Shown: piece after piece, positions 40,725-53,304 of the stretch
How positions within the stretch are numbered: the first letter of the stretch is position 1
How the letters are laid out: each line of letters opens with the position of its first letter
Source of the DNA: Neurospora tetraspora
Taxonomy: Eukaryota > Ascomycota > Sordariomycetes > Sordariales > Sordariaceae
DNA: 64,000 bases
Direction: 5' to 3'
NCBI RefSeq assembly: GCF_033439725.1
Contig: NW_026944384.1
Location: 62,001-126,000 of the forward strand
Translations under genes and position numbers: made by a program
Notes under the pieces: generated by a model
Told to the model about the DNA's origin: nothing
The model's input: only the letters and a program-made list of their open reading frames with translations
The model's database searches: none

Positions 40725-41198
40725 GTCACTGTCACAGTTCACGATAAAAAGGACGACAGAGTGTCCAAAGAAACAGCAGCAGTACTTGAAAACTCAACGC
40801 TTGGTTCTATTCATCAGTCGCTTCCTAGGGCGCGCGACAAGATCCGACTGGGACGGATCAGAGAAGTACAGGTGTTGAACTGAAAAAGGAAATAACATCG
40901 CTGTGCCTGACGGATGCGATGATACACAACTCCGACGGCAAGGACAAGACTCTAACTCTAAGTGGTGAAGGGAAATGGAATGAAATGAAATGCAACGCAG
41001 GTGCGTGTCTAACAACACCGTGACGCCATGACGCCGTGACATTAACAAGACAAGGACTGGAGGAAAAACGAGGACAAAGAAAAGTGCGTTGTATGAACGG
41101 AAGTCGTTAACTCGTGTCGTTACTCCGTCGCCCAGAAAGGCCGGCTTTTGGGCCAAAGTGCCGCTTCTTCAACACAGTGGTGCTGTGGTCGTGGTCGC

Positions 41199-42304
41199 CT
41201 ACCACTTGATGACCTTCTGCGGGAAGAACTCATCGATCAACTCCGTGTAGTAAGGCTGCACATCTCATCGTTAGCTTCTGCTCCTCCATGTCTCCCACAC
41301 AAAATCAATCGAGGGAAAAGACTCACCTTAACAGCCTCCACATCCACCGGCTCATCACTCTTCGAGTAAAGATCATACGGATTAAAAGCCCTCACCGCCC
41401 TCCTCAGCTCCTCATCGCCCTCCTTCATCGCCCACCCGTACGCCTCCTCGCGATGCCACGGGTAAAAGCTATGGAACCTGATCATCGCCAAGCCCTCCCT
41501 CGGCAACAAACTCTGATCTTTCACAACCTGATACAAATACTCGTCGTGGCCCCAGCTCATCATCAGATTCTCCACCCCACATTTGGGGGTATAAATGCCG
41601 TGCTCGGTGCTGTAAACTGGATGCGTCGAATCCGGATTCGCACCAAAGCTCTCAGCCAAAATGCACTTCTCACTGAACCTGCATCCCACGGGGAACGAAT
41701 CGCCAACCACATCCCACTGCCCCGTGGCCAGCTCAAAGAAAAGCATCAACTTGCCCATGTCGTGGATCAGTCCCACCAGCTGCATCCAGCGCGGCTTGCC
41801 GTCGCGTCTGATCGCTTCGGCAGACTGCAGCAAGTGCTGGATCTGGCTGAGCTCGGTGTCCGGGTCGGACTCGTCGATCAGCGAGTTGAGGCACTCGATC
41901 GCCTGCCAGATAGTCATCTCGGGCCGCTTGCGGTCGGGCGAGTTGAAGAGCGCGCGGGCGGCGAGGTTGTGCGCGACGGTTTGCTTGGCGTGTTGTTCGG
42001 CGTAGAAGTTGAGCACGCGGGACTCGGCGGTGGTGTATTGCCGGAAGCGGGAGTGGTCCTTTGTGGCGTCGAAGTGGGAGGGGGTGTCGAAGTCGCCGAG
42101 GTCTTGGGCAGCAGAAGGGGAAGTGGCGGCGGTGGAGGTGGGGGATGAAGGGGAGGAGGAGTCTTGGTCTTGGTCGAGGAGCTCGGTCACTTGTTGGGCG
42201 GCTTTGAACTTGAGGACGTTGATCTCGTCGACGGCGTCGGAGATGGCTTCGAGGTCGGCGCCTGAGTGAGTGGTGGTGATGGGGTAGGTGGCTGAGGGGG
42301 CCAT
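41199..42304 (-). CDS. miox: Inositol oxygenase (myo-inositol to D-glucuronate), 344 aa
   Basis: Converts myo-inositol and O2 to D-glucuronate using a mixed-valent di-iron centre in the cytosol. Exon 1 is 42304-41327 and exon 2 is 41255-41199. The 71-bp intron has a GTGAGT donor, a GCTAAC branch site and TGCAG, phase 0. The start is the ATG of MAPSATYP in an AACCACCAAGATGG context, although the frame is open farther upstream. All iron ligands are visible in family order: AEQH, LIHDMGK (His-Asp), WGHDEYL, RFHSFYPWH and FNPYDLYSK. The C-terminus, restored by splicing, is IDEFFPQKVIKW, the counterpart of the mammalian FPPVLKW-type end. A 45-residue Ser/Asp-rich insertion near the N-terminus is typical of fungal forms. 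Well supported. Confidence 0.93.
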
Positions 42305-45300
42305 CTTGGTGGTTTGTTGGTGGTTTGTTGGTGGTGATGAGACTTGTTTGGTGTAGAGAAGACGTTTTGGTTGGTATCGAAGAGGAATATTGGAGACGTT
42401 CGTGACAACAAATGTCAAGTTGATCTTCTTGATAATGCAAGAAAGCAGGTAGATATCTCAAGAGGGGAAGTAGGCAGTTCTTATGCTTTTCGAATCTGTA
42501 TGACGAAGTCAGTATACAAGGCCATGTGTTCGGCGTAAAGTACCATCTTCGTGCACACTTACCTATCAAGGTTCTCAAAGACTGAAGGTCGAGTCAGAGT
42601 CCTTTACTTGTTGCCAATGATGTTCTTGTTATCCAAAAACAAAAACCACTTTGAAGGAGAGCACATGCCCTCTTTATATCTCTCAAGTGACCAGCAGTGG
42701 TTTGCCCCCTCTTTAGTCAACAGCCTCCTCACTTCATCCGATACTGTTACTACCGCGCACTCTTTCCTATTTCAATCTCAACGGATGGAGTCGAGTCAGA
42801 CTCTGACATGGAGGATGGGATGTTCCACTGTCAGCGCAACCCAACTAGGTACGAACGGTAATCGGTTTAATCCCATCCTATCCACATCCCACCGCATTGC
42901 CGATAGCAGCTCGGGCTCCTATCTCTGGCCGGATCGGGATGGTTGGATATCAGTCTACCTAGTAGATGGGCGGGACTGGAGCCGCCAGGCCAGTACAAGA
43001 TGGGGTCCATGTTCCGGAAGGGAAGCCGGGTGTAGTGTGGATCGAGCAGCTAACCTAACCTAAGCCGATGGAAGGGGACTAGAGACGAACAAAGGAAGAG
43101 CAACATCCCGGCTCCCAGTACCCGCTCGGCGCGGCTACCCTTGGAAGACATTGGGAGTCCGGGGTTGATCCAGGTGGAACAGGTCGGACGGTGTATGTTA
43201 TATCCCGGTCGATAGCATAGCTCCATGTCTACAGGGCAGGGCAGGGCACCTATTGAAACGTCCCGAAGATCGAGAAGATCCAAAGAAGACTCCCAGCTTG
43301 GAACCTAAGCCAGCTTCCACTCATGGAACTCGTTTATCTCTTTCTCGAAGGAGGACACAGCCTGTCGTCATTGTTTGCTCCCCACTATCTCCATTCTTTT
43401 CCTCACAGGCGAATATTTCCTTTCTCATACAGCCAGCCAACAACGGGCTTGTCATGGGCTTGCGGTCCGATGAAGGGGGGGGCTTATCCGCAACCAGACT
43501 GGCGGGACGTGATATGCCAGCGTCGTGCGCGGGTCAAGGTGCGCATGGTGTTTGTGTGTCAAGATTCAAGGCACGGAGGAGGGAGGTTGGTGAGATTGGA
43601 GAAAAGAAAGGTGGATAGGTGCTTGCTGGGTAGTAGGGCTCTTTTGCTTCGTTGCTTCTGTTCCATTTCTGTTCAATCCGTCGATCGGGTAGAAATATGG
43701 AGTGGAGTACGGATGGAAAGTGGAAAAGAAAAAAAAACCGTTAGCATCACAAGGGACGTTGATGGTGTTGGCTTGACAAGAAAGGAAATTCCGTCCGATG
43801 GGAAGTGAAGGTTCTATGCGGTCACCGTAAACAGTACCCCTGGCGGAACGTGTTCCGGCGCTGAAGTTTGGTTTGCCATGATTTGTTCGGTTGGAAACTT
43901 TCAGAGGGTCCTCTGCACTAACAGCCTCAACATATTTCCTATCCGAGAATACGAAAGAGGAAAGAAGTCCCGATTATGAGGACCAGACCGCGGTAGCTTT
44001 GTTTAGCTTCCTTTGTTTAGCGCCTCAACCTAGCGTTGCTATCAGCTAGCTTGTAGCTCCTTTTGCCCCGCCATGATCAACCTCGTGATAGCTTTTTGAT
44101 GTCGCCTCAGCTCTGAAGCTCTAGCCTCTTGCCCTGCTTCATGTCAAAAAAATGAGCATGGGGAAACACACACCGCAAGCGCAAGGGGTACAGATACCTC
44201 AGGAAAGCCTCGACGAAAGCTCAACGTGAACCTTTTTGTTCCCAGTGCCTCTTTCGTTCCCGTTTCTCTTGCTACCTCGCACAAATGATACGAACTCGGA
44301 AAAGTCAACGGCTACCAAAGTATCGCAAACCATGCAAGCAAGCGCAATTCTTCCGAAAGCATCACTGCACCAGAACACCAGAGCCAAAAAGCCAACAGGA
44401 TGATTGATAAAATTTCCGAAGCTTGTCCCTGTCTGGTTTTCTCATCCATTGCCTGGCGTGCCTGAGGTGGTTACACTCCATGTCACAGAACGAAACTGAC
44501 GGGGCTGACGGGAGATGGGGCATCGAACTTCCACTTTGTCATTCTGCATCGCATCGATTTACATGCATCGATTCACACCACACACACTGGAAAAAGCAAC
44601 AAGGACAGCAGTTCGGGTAGGGATACAGGCAGATGAGGCTTGCTTCCTGCACATGCTTATCCTTGATGTGCATTGCTGCTTCATGTGCGTCGTACCCGTT
44701 GAGCAGGAAGCAGAGCTTTCTTGCAGACTGCAATGCAGCCTGGCACTCAACGTGCCCGAATATTGTCGGGCCGGGTCATGTCTGGTGTGTATTAGAAAGT
44801 TCACTTCGCAAGTATCGTACCGCCCTGATTTATCGAGAAAGGTACGAAATCACAGAGCATGGGGCTTACGTACCATTTATCTTCTCAACTCGTTCAAGTG
44901 TGTTACACACAACGGCTTCGACGGGAGGGAAGCAACTTCCAGTACTTATCAAGGCTGCCTGCCCGAGGACAAGCGCGCAATACCGGACTGGTTTATCAGC
45001 TCCATGGCTATCTGCATTCTTCTTATGCTGGATCTTCCCAATCTGAAGATGAATCGACAACGGCCAGTCCCCGGGTGTCATGGCCAGTCATGCGACCGGG
45101 TCAAATCAGCCATGACAAGACAGGGCAGGACAGGGCAAGACAGGGCAGGACAGGGCTTACTTCATGTTCCCCCATAATTTGAACCGACACAGGACACAGG
45201 ACACAGGATACAGGACGAGAGAGCGTACAGAAAGACGGAAGTGGCTACTACCGAGTCGTTGTCGTGGAACTTGAATAGCAGCATGTCAGTTGGGATGCTT

Positions 45301-46173
45301 GCAATTTCAAGTGCAAGGCTTGCACTGCACTGCAAATAAAAGGGATTTCTAGATTGTCTTTCATCCATCCTCGCAGACGTCTCTCTCCCACCTCTTAATA
45401 ACCTGGCCCTGCGGTTTGCCCCTTGCTTCCATGTCCGTCGGCAGTCTGTCTGCCCCTGGTAGGTAGATCACAACCAAGGGCGCACATGAACCCCGATCTC
45501 GCATGACACCCCTGAATATCCAATTCAGGGCGAATCTTCTTGCAACTGGAAACCCTTCTTGTCAGCCCTGGCCCCTTCTTGTGAGCTTCTTTTCGTGATC
45601 GAAAGAAAGGCTGAGGGTTGGGGATGTATCGAACACATTGAACTGGGGAGTGTCACAAAGAAGCCTTCCCCATGAACCGCTGCTAACCTTGCATTGTGAT
45701 GCTATTGTGCAACAGTGGCAGAAGATGGCTGACATGCGACATTGACCGGTTCATCGACTAGTTCGTCGATATGGCATTTGCTCCTAGATGGAGGTAGGAA
45801 AAAGGCAATGTTCCTTTGGCGCACAAAGGCGCTGATGAATACTTCGCTGTTCGAACCCGACCAAAAATGTCTGCCATGTCTGCTGGGCTCTACCTTGCTT
45901 GACCCTGACCGTGACCCTGCCCTTAGACCCTGACCCATGCCCGTGCTTGTGGTTCATCTGATTCATCGTCTGATCCTCGTGGTAGTAGGATGTCGTCATA
46001 GGCATTTGTAGATCGAATAATAACATGCCTGAATCTGACCGATGTAGATTTGACTGCTCAGAATCTCAGCAGACACGTGGGCTGATACAACAGCCCTATC
46101 CAGCCGCTCAAAATCCATTCCATGTTTCTTCTGCCAACGGTATTGTGTTTGAGGACAACGGCACGCAGGCCCA
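42305..46173. other. Long interval without a supportable gene
   Basis: The first few hundred bases are the promoter side of inositol oxygenase. Several frames above 100 codons occur (42551-43063 and 44515-45177 plus), but none has recognisable sequence or convincing splice structure. A short 10-bp tandem repeat (GACAGGGCAA/G) lies at 45114-45156. Confidence 0.45.
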
Positions 46174-48625
46174 TTAAGCCTGCTGATAACCCATGCTGTT
46201 GTTCATGTTCAAGTTCGTCGCATACTGCGTCGTATCCGGCCACGGGGGCACCTGCGTCGGAGTCCACGTGGAAGCAGACCAGCCCCAAGCCTTCATCATG
46301 TCTTCCTGCACCGACTTGGTGGGACGAGCATGATCTTTTTCTGTCTTTCGGAGTATGTCGATCATGGCCTCCTGGTCCTTCCGCTGGGTGAAACTAGCGC
46401 CGACTGTAGGATGATCGGTCAGACTTGAGCATACGGCAAATGAGAATACTACAAAACACCCAAAGACTTACAAGCGGAAATGGCCATGCAGGCTGTGAAC
46501 ATGCCCGGAGGAGTCCATTGATTTCCTAAACCAATGCCACAGAGCGTCCGAACGATTCTTTGTATGTCGGCCTATACGCATGGGGTTAGCCATCTTGCCA
46601 CGGATCCCAAACCGCGGACCTAGGCCTACCTCAGCTCTCCTCTTAGCTAGAGTAGACTGGTGACGTGTACCAGTCGCTGAGAACTTCTGCCTGAATCGGA
46701 TCAAGTACGACTTGGCTAAAAGATGATGCTGTACCCCGATCACTAGAGGTAATTGTCAACAACTGTTAGCTGGGAAATAGGTGACAGAAGCACGCCGGCA
46801 TACCTTGGCAACTCTGGTGATACCATATCTGTGGGAAGGGAACATCATCGGGTGCCTTAAATATGGGTGTATGGAAGGCAACGTGCTCGTTCTCCCAACC
46901 TTCATTCGATTTCCATAGCTTTTTCCATTCCTCCATGTTGCACACTCCTCCCTTGTCAAAGCAAAAGTTGAGGACGCGAGTGCAATGGACCACCGCATTG
47001 TTCGCAACACTGTGGCAATCTGTTCGTTCGAGTGACTGCTCGACTAGAATATGGTCTACGCTCAGTCCGACAGGTCGTTTGTTGATAACTGCTTTGTAGA
47101 TGCCCTGGCGGAGGCCGACCCAGAATGACGCGATACTAAGGGGACTGGGTTTTTCAAAGAACGATCCGGTTGATACAAACGCATGTATTCCCAGGAGATT
47201 GGCTTCTTGATCTGTCCCATTGTCCACAACTAATGATCTGTCAGCACATGTCTGCCGCAAGCAATTGGAAGTTTCATACCATCAATTTCTTCGAGGACCC
47301 GCAGAATAATCGTAGCAGCAAACAGGTTTTCGTCGGCTCCAGATTCGTCATATGCAGCAAGGACATCCCTGAGCTCTGTTAGGCATTCGTCGTAATACTC
47401 GCTGCTCCTAACCGAATCAAAATAGCCAGTCAAGGTTTTGTGCCGCGCCGAGAACGAGTAGATAGCCTTGAGAAGAAGCGGAAATTTTGCTGCGTTTTGG
47501 GGAACTATGGTTTCGAATGACCTCAGTGGGTCACATAAGTCGAGCTAAAAGATTGAACAATCAACAAGGTGCTCATGGAACCAGTGTAGATGTTGCTCAC
47601 CCAAGGTGCCAGACTCTGCACGTAATGCCGATACAGCTCAGCTTCCACCGGATCTTCGATGGGGAATGCTGAATGTTTTGAGTAGTAAAGTTGGTGATAG
47701 GACCCGGACCGCGCAATGAAGCGGTCGGTGGGAGAACATTCGCGTGCATGTCCTACCGAAGAGGAGACGGTTTCAGGTGGCTGAACCGATCCGCGAAGGG
47801 ATAGTGCCTCCGATGCTAGCTCTGAAAGACGGGGGGATTCGGGCAAGGTCTGCTCCCGTGAAAGAAATCGTGGTGGGTTCTCCTGGTCATTTGGGGTCTC
47901 TGAGATGAAAGATTGACTGAACTCTCGCAGTAGCGACTGGTCGGAGAGGATGGGTGACTCTAGGTCGGGCTCTATCTCATCCAGGCCACTATCCGGAGTA
48001 GCAGCCTCATAGATGACCTTCCTGGTCTCATCAACGAATTCCACTATAGGCCCAGTGTCAGCAATATTGGTTGGTTGTCAATGCACAAAGTGAAACAAAA
48101 AGGGGATACTCACATCTTCTCTCGATCTTGACCCACTTTTGTGTCTTGCTGAACTTGGCTGCAGCGTGGTAATTGTTAGAGTCCTTTCCATGGTGAGTGA
48201 AGTTGACGAATAGCCAATAGCCATGGACCCGAAGAAGTGCCTTGACTTCTGCGGTGAATCGTCACACCGGGATGAAAACCTGCAAAAGGAGAGAAGGGAA
48301 GGCGAACTGTATTGAGGAGACTGTCGAATCTTGAGACCGCTCCTGCGGCAATCACGCCCTGTGTTCTGACACCTGCCGCATGTGGGCGTTACTCGGTCGC
48401 CTAAAAGGTGAGAGGAAATGACTTGATGTCAGTGGTGATGTTTCCCAATGCAGGGTGCCCAAAGGGGTGCTCGGCCCATGCTCACATTTCAGGTGCTGCT
48501 GGCGGCAGTTTTCACTGCCCAAAGCAATGTGTCAGTTATAAGATTTCTTGGGAGCTGGATAAAAGGTAATCGACTCACCAACCAAAAGTAGACAGGGGCT
48601 TGGGGGAAATTCCTGATGATGGCAT
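46174..48625 (-). CDS. Zn2Cys6 fungal transcription factor, about 596 aa, ten exons
   Basis: Nuclear regulator with a Gal4-type binuclear zinc cluster assembled across three small exons: C16, C19, C26, C33, C36 and C43, exact C-X2-C-X6-C-X6-C-X2-C-X6-C. Cys16 and Cys26 are both encoded across splice junctions. Exons: 48625-48579, 48514-48486, 48400 to about 48308, 48158-48114, 48043-47601, 47544-47280, 47229-46804, 46742-46630, 46571-46472, 46403-46174. All phases close. The one weak donor is at 48307 (GTTCGC). After the cluster come FSKTQKWVKIERR and EFVDETRKVIYE, as in the Fungal_trans_2 (DUF3468) family, and then a helical regulatory region (SFSARHKTLTGYF, CHSVANNAVVHCTRVLNFCF). It ends NNSMGYQQA. 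Divergent from the permease at 51129, which may be a target. Confidence 0.85.
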
Positions 48626-51128
48626 CTAATCTACGAGTAAGTTGTGACAAGACACATGTGAATGTGTATGTCAACAAATACGACCACTCAGATGGCTGCA
48701 CAGTCAGATTGGGTTGGAGTGTAGTGAATGGTAGCTGGCAATGTGGAGCAGCAGTTGGATCCGGGAGATTGGGTTGTCTGGGTCGATCCGCGGCAGATTC
48801 GGCAGTTGTTCAAGCATAAACCGAAGACCAGACATGGAGGGGAGCAGCTGGGCTACGACTCGGACTTGGAGAGGAGGAGGGGAAGCAGAAGGCTGAAGAA
48901 GCGGAGACAACTTAACAGATGCGGAGAAAGATTGATAGAAGACGTGACGGGCGTCGACAGGAAAGCGGCCATGGGGGTTTAGTTAAGACGGCGGTTTAGG
49001 CGAACATTACGACGGGGGGTACGGGCAAATGCAGTATCCAACCCAACGAAGCCGGCAAGGTAGAAGGTAGAAAGGTACCGTACCGTTACAGCTGGGAGAT
49101 GTGGATAAGATGGATCATGATGTGACGACTGACGACGACCGCGATCCGATGAGTGTTCAGGGAGGTGGACTTGTCAAAGTAAGACGAGTCGATGGTCTGC
49201 GATGTCATGACGGAAGACGAAAGGGTGCCGGATCATAGAAGCAGCTGCCACAGCCTGTGAGACGGGACTCTTGTGGTGCCCAAGTAGATACCAGGCCAAG
49301 TTCCAGACAGGGCCGGAAGGACAGAGGGTAGTGGAAAGGGACAGCCAGCCGCAAAAGGCCACACGCCCATCCGACCGACGCCGTGGCTGATGTCCGTCAC
49401 CCGTGCTGGACATGGACATATCGGCTGTGAAGTGTGAAGATAGAAGACGAGACACATGAGAGATGAGAGATGAGACGGTAAACATTCGGAACACTTGTTC
49501 AATCTCCGATCATCCCGGGGAGAAAGGATCCATCGGAGCGGAGGAGATCAAGAGAAGGCAGTGAAGTGCAGATCCGGGGAAAGAAGCTTAAAGAGACGAC
49601 GACGGGACTCGTCTTCTCCGCGGATCTCCACATTGTCTTATGCTTGGAAAATGAGGAGAGGAGTCGTGGTCGCCAGGGTGGGATCGCGCAGAGGGTCGAC
49701 AACTTGAAAGACTGGGGATCCTGACATGACACAAAAGAAAGAGCATGATGCGACTGTACACGTTTGCTTCAACCAGCTGAAGCAGTGCAACTGAGTACGT
49801 ATCGTGAACTCGAAGGTGGTGAGGTGACGAGATGAAGAAGAAGGAAGGAAAAATGGAATTTGCTTGGAGAATCGGGAGGGGCAGGCACTGCACCACTTTG
49901 GAGCTCAGGGCACTGCACAGGACTTGCACAATGTGGTCGGTGCGGGGTTTGTCACTGTGCAACGCTCGAGCCATCATGTGCGTCGCAAGTCAGCAGCCAA
50001 TCAAACCAGACTGCACAACTGGAGTTCATCACCAAATTTGAGAGAACGCTTGGGGAAGAAAGAAAAGAAGGGACGACCATATTTACCCCTGAGAAGAGAT
50101 GTGATAAGAGATCTTCTGTCTCCTGTTTCCAACCGATCACGTCTTTGGTCTCTGAGCTTCCATGCCTTTGAGATCTTTGATCGTGTGCAAGGGCCCATCG
50201 GAAATGTTAAACCGTTGCCCCTCACTCTTTCCCCAACACCATCCATCCCATACAACATCATGATCACGTCCTGACAACCTAACCACGGGCATGGCTCATT
50301 ACAGATATCAGATTGCATGTCATGGGACCTGGCAGCATTCCTTTGACATATAGCTGTCGGTACAATGCAATACCGATCCCCGAAATAATGGCCTGGACGG
50401 TGGCAGAGAAAAGATCATGAACCTCGGCCCGCCGAGACTTTATGCACATCAAATTCCACTTTGGAACTTGTGCCAGGCCTGGATGGGTCAATAGAACGGC
50501 AGCGAAACCGATGACAATTCGACACTAGAACAACCGCTAGCTAGCCCCACCGTCTCTCCACACTCACCACTTCTTGGGACGAACGGCCTGCTGCCATTGG
50601 CTTTGTTTCTCGACCAAGTTTCCCCTTCTGGCTTTTGTTCTGGGATGTGGTGGTGGCCGGTGGCCGGGAACCGCTGAAATCTGGAGAAAGGAAAGAACGG
50701 ATCCATGGATCTCAAATCCAAAAACTACGATGGAGTCGCGTGCTCCAGCTCCGTCGGGCTGTTCTTTCCCGCCTCCTAAATTCCTAGTAGTGTCCTGCGA
50801 CGTCCTTTCTCTCCTGGAATTCGTTCAACACGGCCAACCATCTCACTGCATCACGGCTGAGGTTGTGTGGTTCATCGTCACTCACGGCCGTCTCTTCACT
50901 TTCGTCGGATCCCATTCATTTGGGCATTCTTCTACCTCTACGGCTCTACCGGCCACGACAACCACCAGTGTCCACTTCATCTGTTTAGCCGCATCATCAA
51001 AAAGGCCACGGTGAACACTTGGCCGTCGGTGTGGTACTTTTGAAAGAAACACCCAGGCGTAGCAAGTAGCGACAGCACTCCATACGACCACATCAAAAAA
51101 AAGGGGCAACGCAACGAAAGCAGCAAAC
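48626..51128. promoter_or_regulatory. Divergent interval between regulator and permease genes
   Basis: A 2.5 kb interval separates the start codons of the Zn2Cys6 gene (minus) and the maltose-type permease (plus). Open frames here are unremarkable. It should contain both promoters. I did not find an obvious paired CGG site by eye. Confidence 0.4.
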
Positions 51129-53304
51129 ATGGCTTCACCCGACCACCACCGGGCCACAGCCAACACGGCATCCGACGACATTGTATTCAGCGACTCCAAA
51201 GGCCAGCACGATGCCCTCCACAACTCGGAGGAGATCCGACGCACAGAGACCACGGACAGGATCATGCAAAATGCCAAAATAGCAACCGACAAGGAGCAAA
51301 AGATGACGTTGTTGCAGGGCATCAAGCTGTACCCAAAGGCGATTGCGTGGAGCATGCTCATCTCGACGTGCATCGTCATGGAGGGATATGATGTTTGTCT
51401 GATTAACAATTTCTGTGAGTTTTTACTTTACTTTTCACATACATGACAGAGCCAATGCTAACAAAATATAAGACGCCTTCCCCCAGTTTGCTCGCAAATA
51501 CGGCGAGGAGATAGCACCAGGCCACTGGGAGGTCCCCGCTCGCTGGCAGGCTGGGCTTAGTAACGTGAGTAACTGAGCTGAGTGCAGTGATCTGATATGT
51601 CTGTGCCGGTGCCATGCGCCTGAGCCGCTCCCCACGATTCCACTCCCAGTGCCGCTGCATCGGGTCCGGGTCCGGTTCCCGGTCGTGGGAAAGCCGTGGG
51701 GGAAGGCTTGCAGCATGAGCCGTGCGAGATGGACCCTGAGTTTGTGAACAATGCTGACCGGTCTCATAACTAGGGCGCCAACGTGGGAGAGCTGATCGGT
51801 CTTCTCATCAATGGATATGTATCAGAACGCTTTGGTTATCGATACACCGTTATCGGTTGCTTGATGCTTATTTGCGCGTGGACTTCGCTGTTCTTTACGG
51901 CGCAGAATGTTCAGACGTTGTTGGCTGCTGAGATTCTTTGCGGTATCGTAAGTCTCACCCACTCATCTCACCTATGCAAACCTTCGGCTAACGGTCACCC
52001 AGCCATGGGGCGTCTTCCAAACCCTCACCATCACCTACGCTTCCGAAGTCTGCCCCGTCGCCATGCGCGGCTACCTCACCACCTACGTCAACTTCTGCTG
52101 GGGCGTGGGCCAAGAAATCGCCATCGGTGTCATCATGTCCATGCTCAAGCGCGACGACGAATGGGCTTACCGGATCCCCTACTCCCTTCAATGGATGTGG
52201 CCCGTGCCTCTGGCCTTGGGAATCTTCTTCGCTCCCGAATCGCCTTGGTGGCTCGTCCGCAAGGGTCGTTTGGATGACGCCAAGAAGTCCCTCCTCCGTC
52301 TGACCAGCCTGAACCGCGAAAGCGAGTTCGATGCGGACGAGACCGTCGCCATGATGGTGCATACCACCGCCCTGGAGGAGAAGACGACGCAGGGAGCGAC
52401 GTACTGGGATTGCTTCAAGGGACATGATCTCAGGAGAACGGAGATTGTGTGCATGGTGTGGGCCATCCAAAATTTGAGTGGAAATTCCTTCTCAAATTAC
52501 TCGACGTATTTCCTCAAGCAGGCCGGCTTGGACGATGATGACGCCTATGGGTTTGCTCTCGGACAGTACGCTATCAACATGGCGGGCGTGTTTGGTGCGT
52601 GGTTCTTGATGAGCCGCGGTATTGGACGGAGAGCGCTTTACTTGTATGGGCTGTGCGGTCTTTTCTGCATGCTCTTTGTGCTGGGTTTCCTCGGTCTGGT
52701 TCCTGAGGCGCACAACAGGGAGGCCTCGATCGCGACGGGTAGTATCATGCTGGGCTGGGCGTTGGTGTATCAGTTGACGGTCGGAACGGTCTGTTACTCG
52801 CTTGTCAGTGAGATTTCGACCAGGAGGCTGCAAATCAAGACTATTGCTCTTGGTCGTGTGCTTTAGTAAGTTCCTCATCCCGGAAGCCTTGCTGGGCTTA
52901 TCCATACTAACAGTCCAATAGCATCATCGTCGGCATCATCACTGCCGTCCTGACACCCTACATGCTCAACCCCGGCGCCTGGAACTGGTCCAACTTTACC
53001 GGTTTCTTTTGGGTAAGTCACCTTGCCCCTTTCCGCCAGTTTCAGAACTAACCCATCCCAGGCCGGCATCTGCTTCCTCTGCATTGTCTACGTCTACTTC
53101 CGCGTCCCCGAACCCACAGGTCGCACCTTCGCCGAGCTCGACCTCCTCTTCTCAAAGGGCATCAGCGCGCGCAAGTTCGCTGAGACCAAGGTGGATGTAT
53201 TCGCTGATGAGGCTGCGTCCCTTGATAGCGCGGTGCTGAACAAGTACGAGAAGGGCTTGGATATATCACAGACTGATAGCAAGACTAGTGGTGGCGCGGT
53301 ATAA
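51129..53304 (+). CDS. MFS sugar permease, maltose/alpha-glucoside type, 582 aa
   Basis: Plasma-membrane proton:sugar symporter of the sugar porter family. Exons: 51129-51414, 51473-51564, 51774-51947, 52003-52865, 52922-53012 and 53062-53304. Every intron has GT...AG ends and phase closes to TAA. The third exon is preceded by an unusually long 209-bp intron. About 60 hydrophilic residues precede TM1 (AWSMLISTCIVMEGYDVCLI). Signatures: GYVSERFGYR in the loop after TM2, RGYLTTYVNFCWGVGQ, PESPWWLVRKGRLDDAKKSL after TM6, and RVPEPTGRTFAELDLLF after TM12. The MEGYD motif and overall layout match yeast Mal/Agt1 permeases and their filamentous relatives. Substrate is inferred from the family. Confidence 0.9.

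Noticed and set aside
42551-43063. 170-codon plus-strand frame upstream of inositol oxygenase
   Set aside because: No recognisable motif; sequence looks like promoter DNA read as protein.
45841-45875. GTTCGAACCC, resembling a polymerase III B box
   Set aside because: No A box upstream at a usable distance and no stem pairing.
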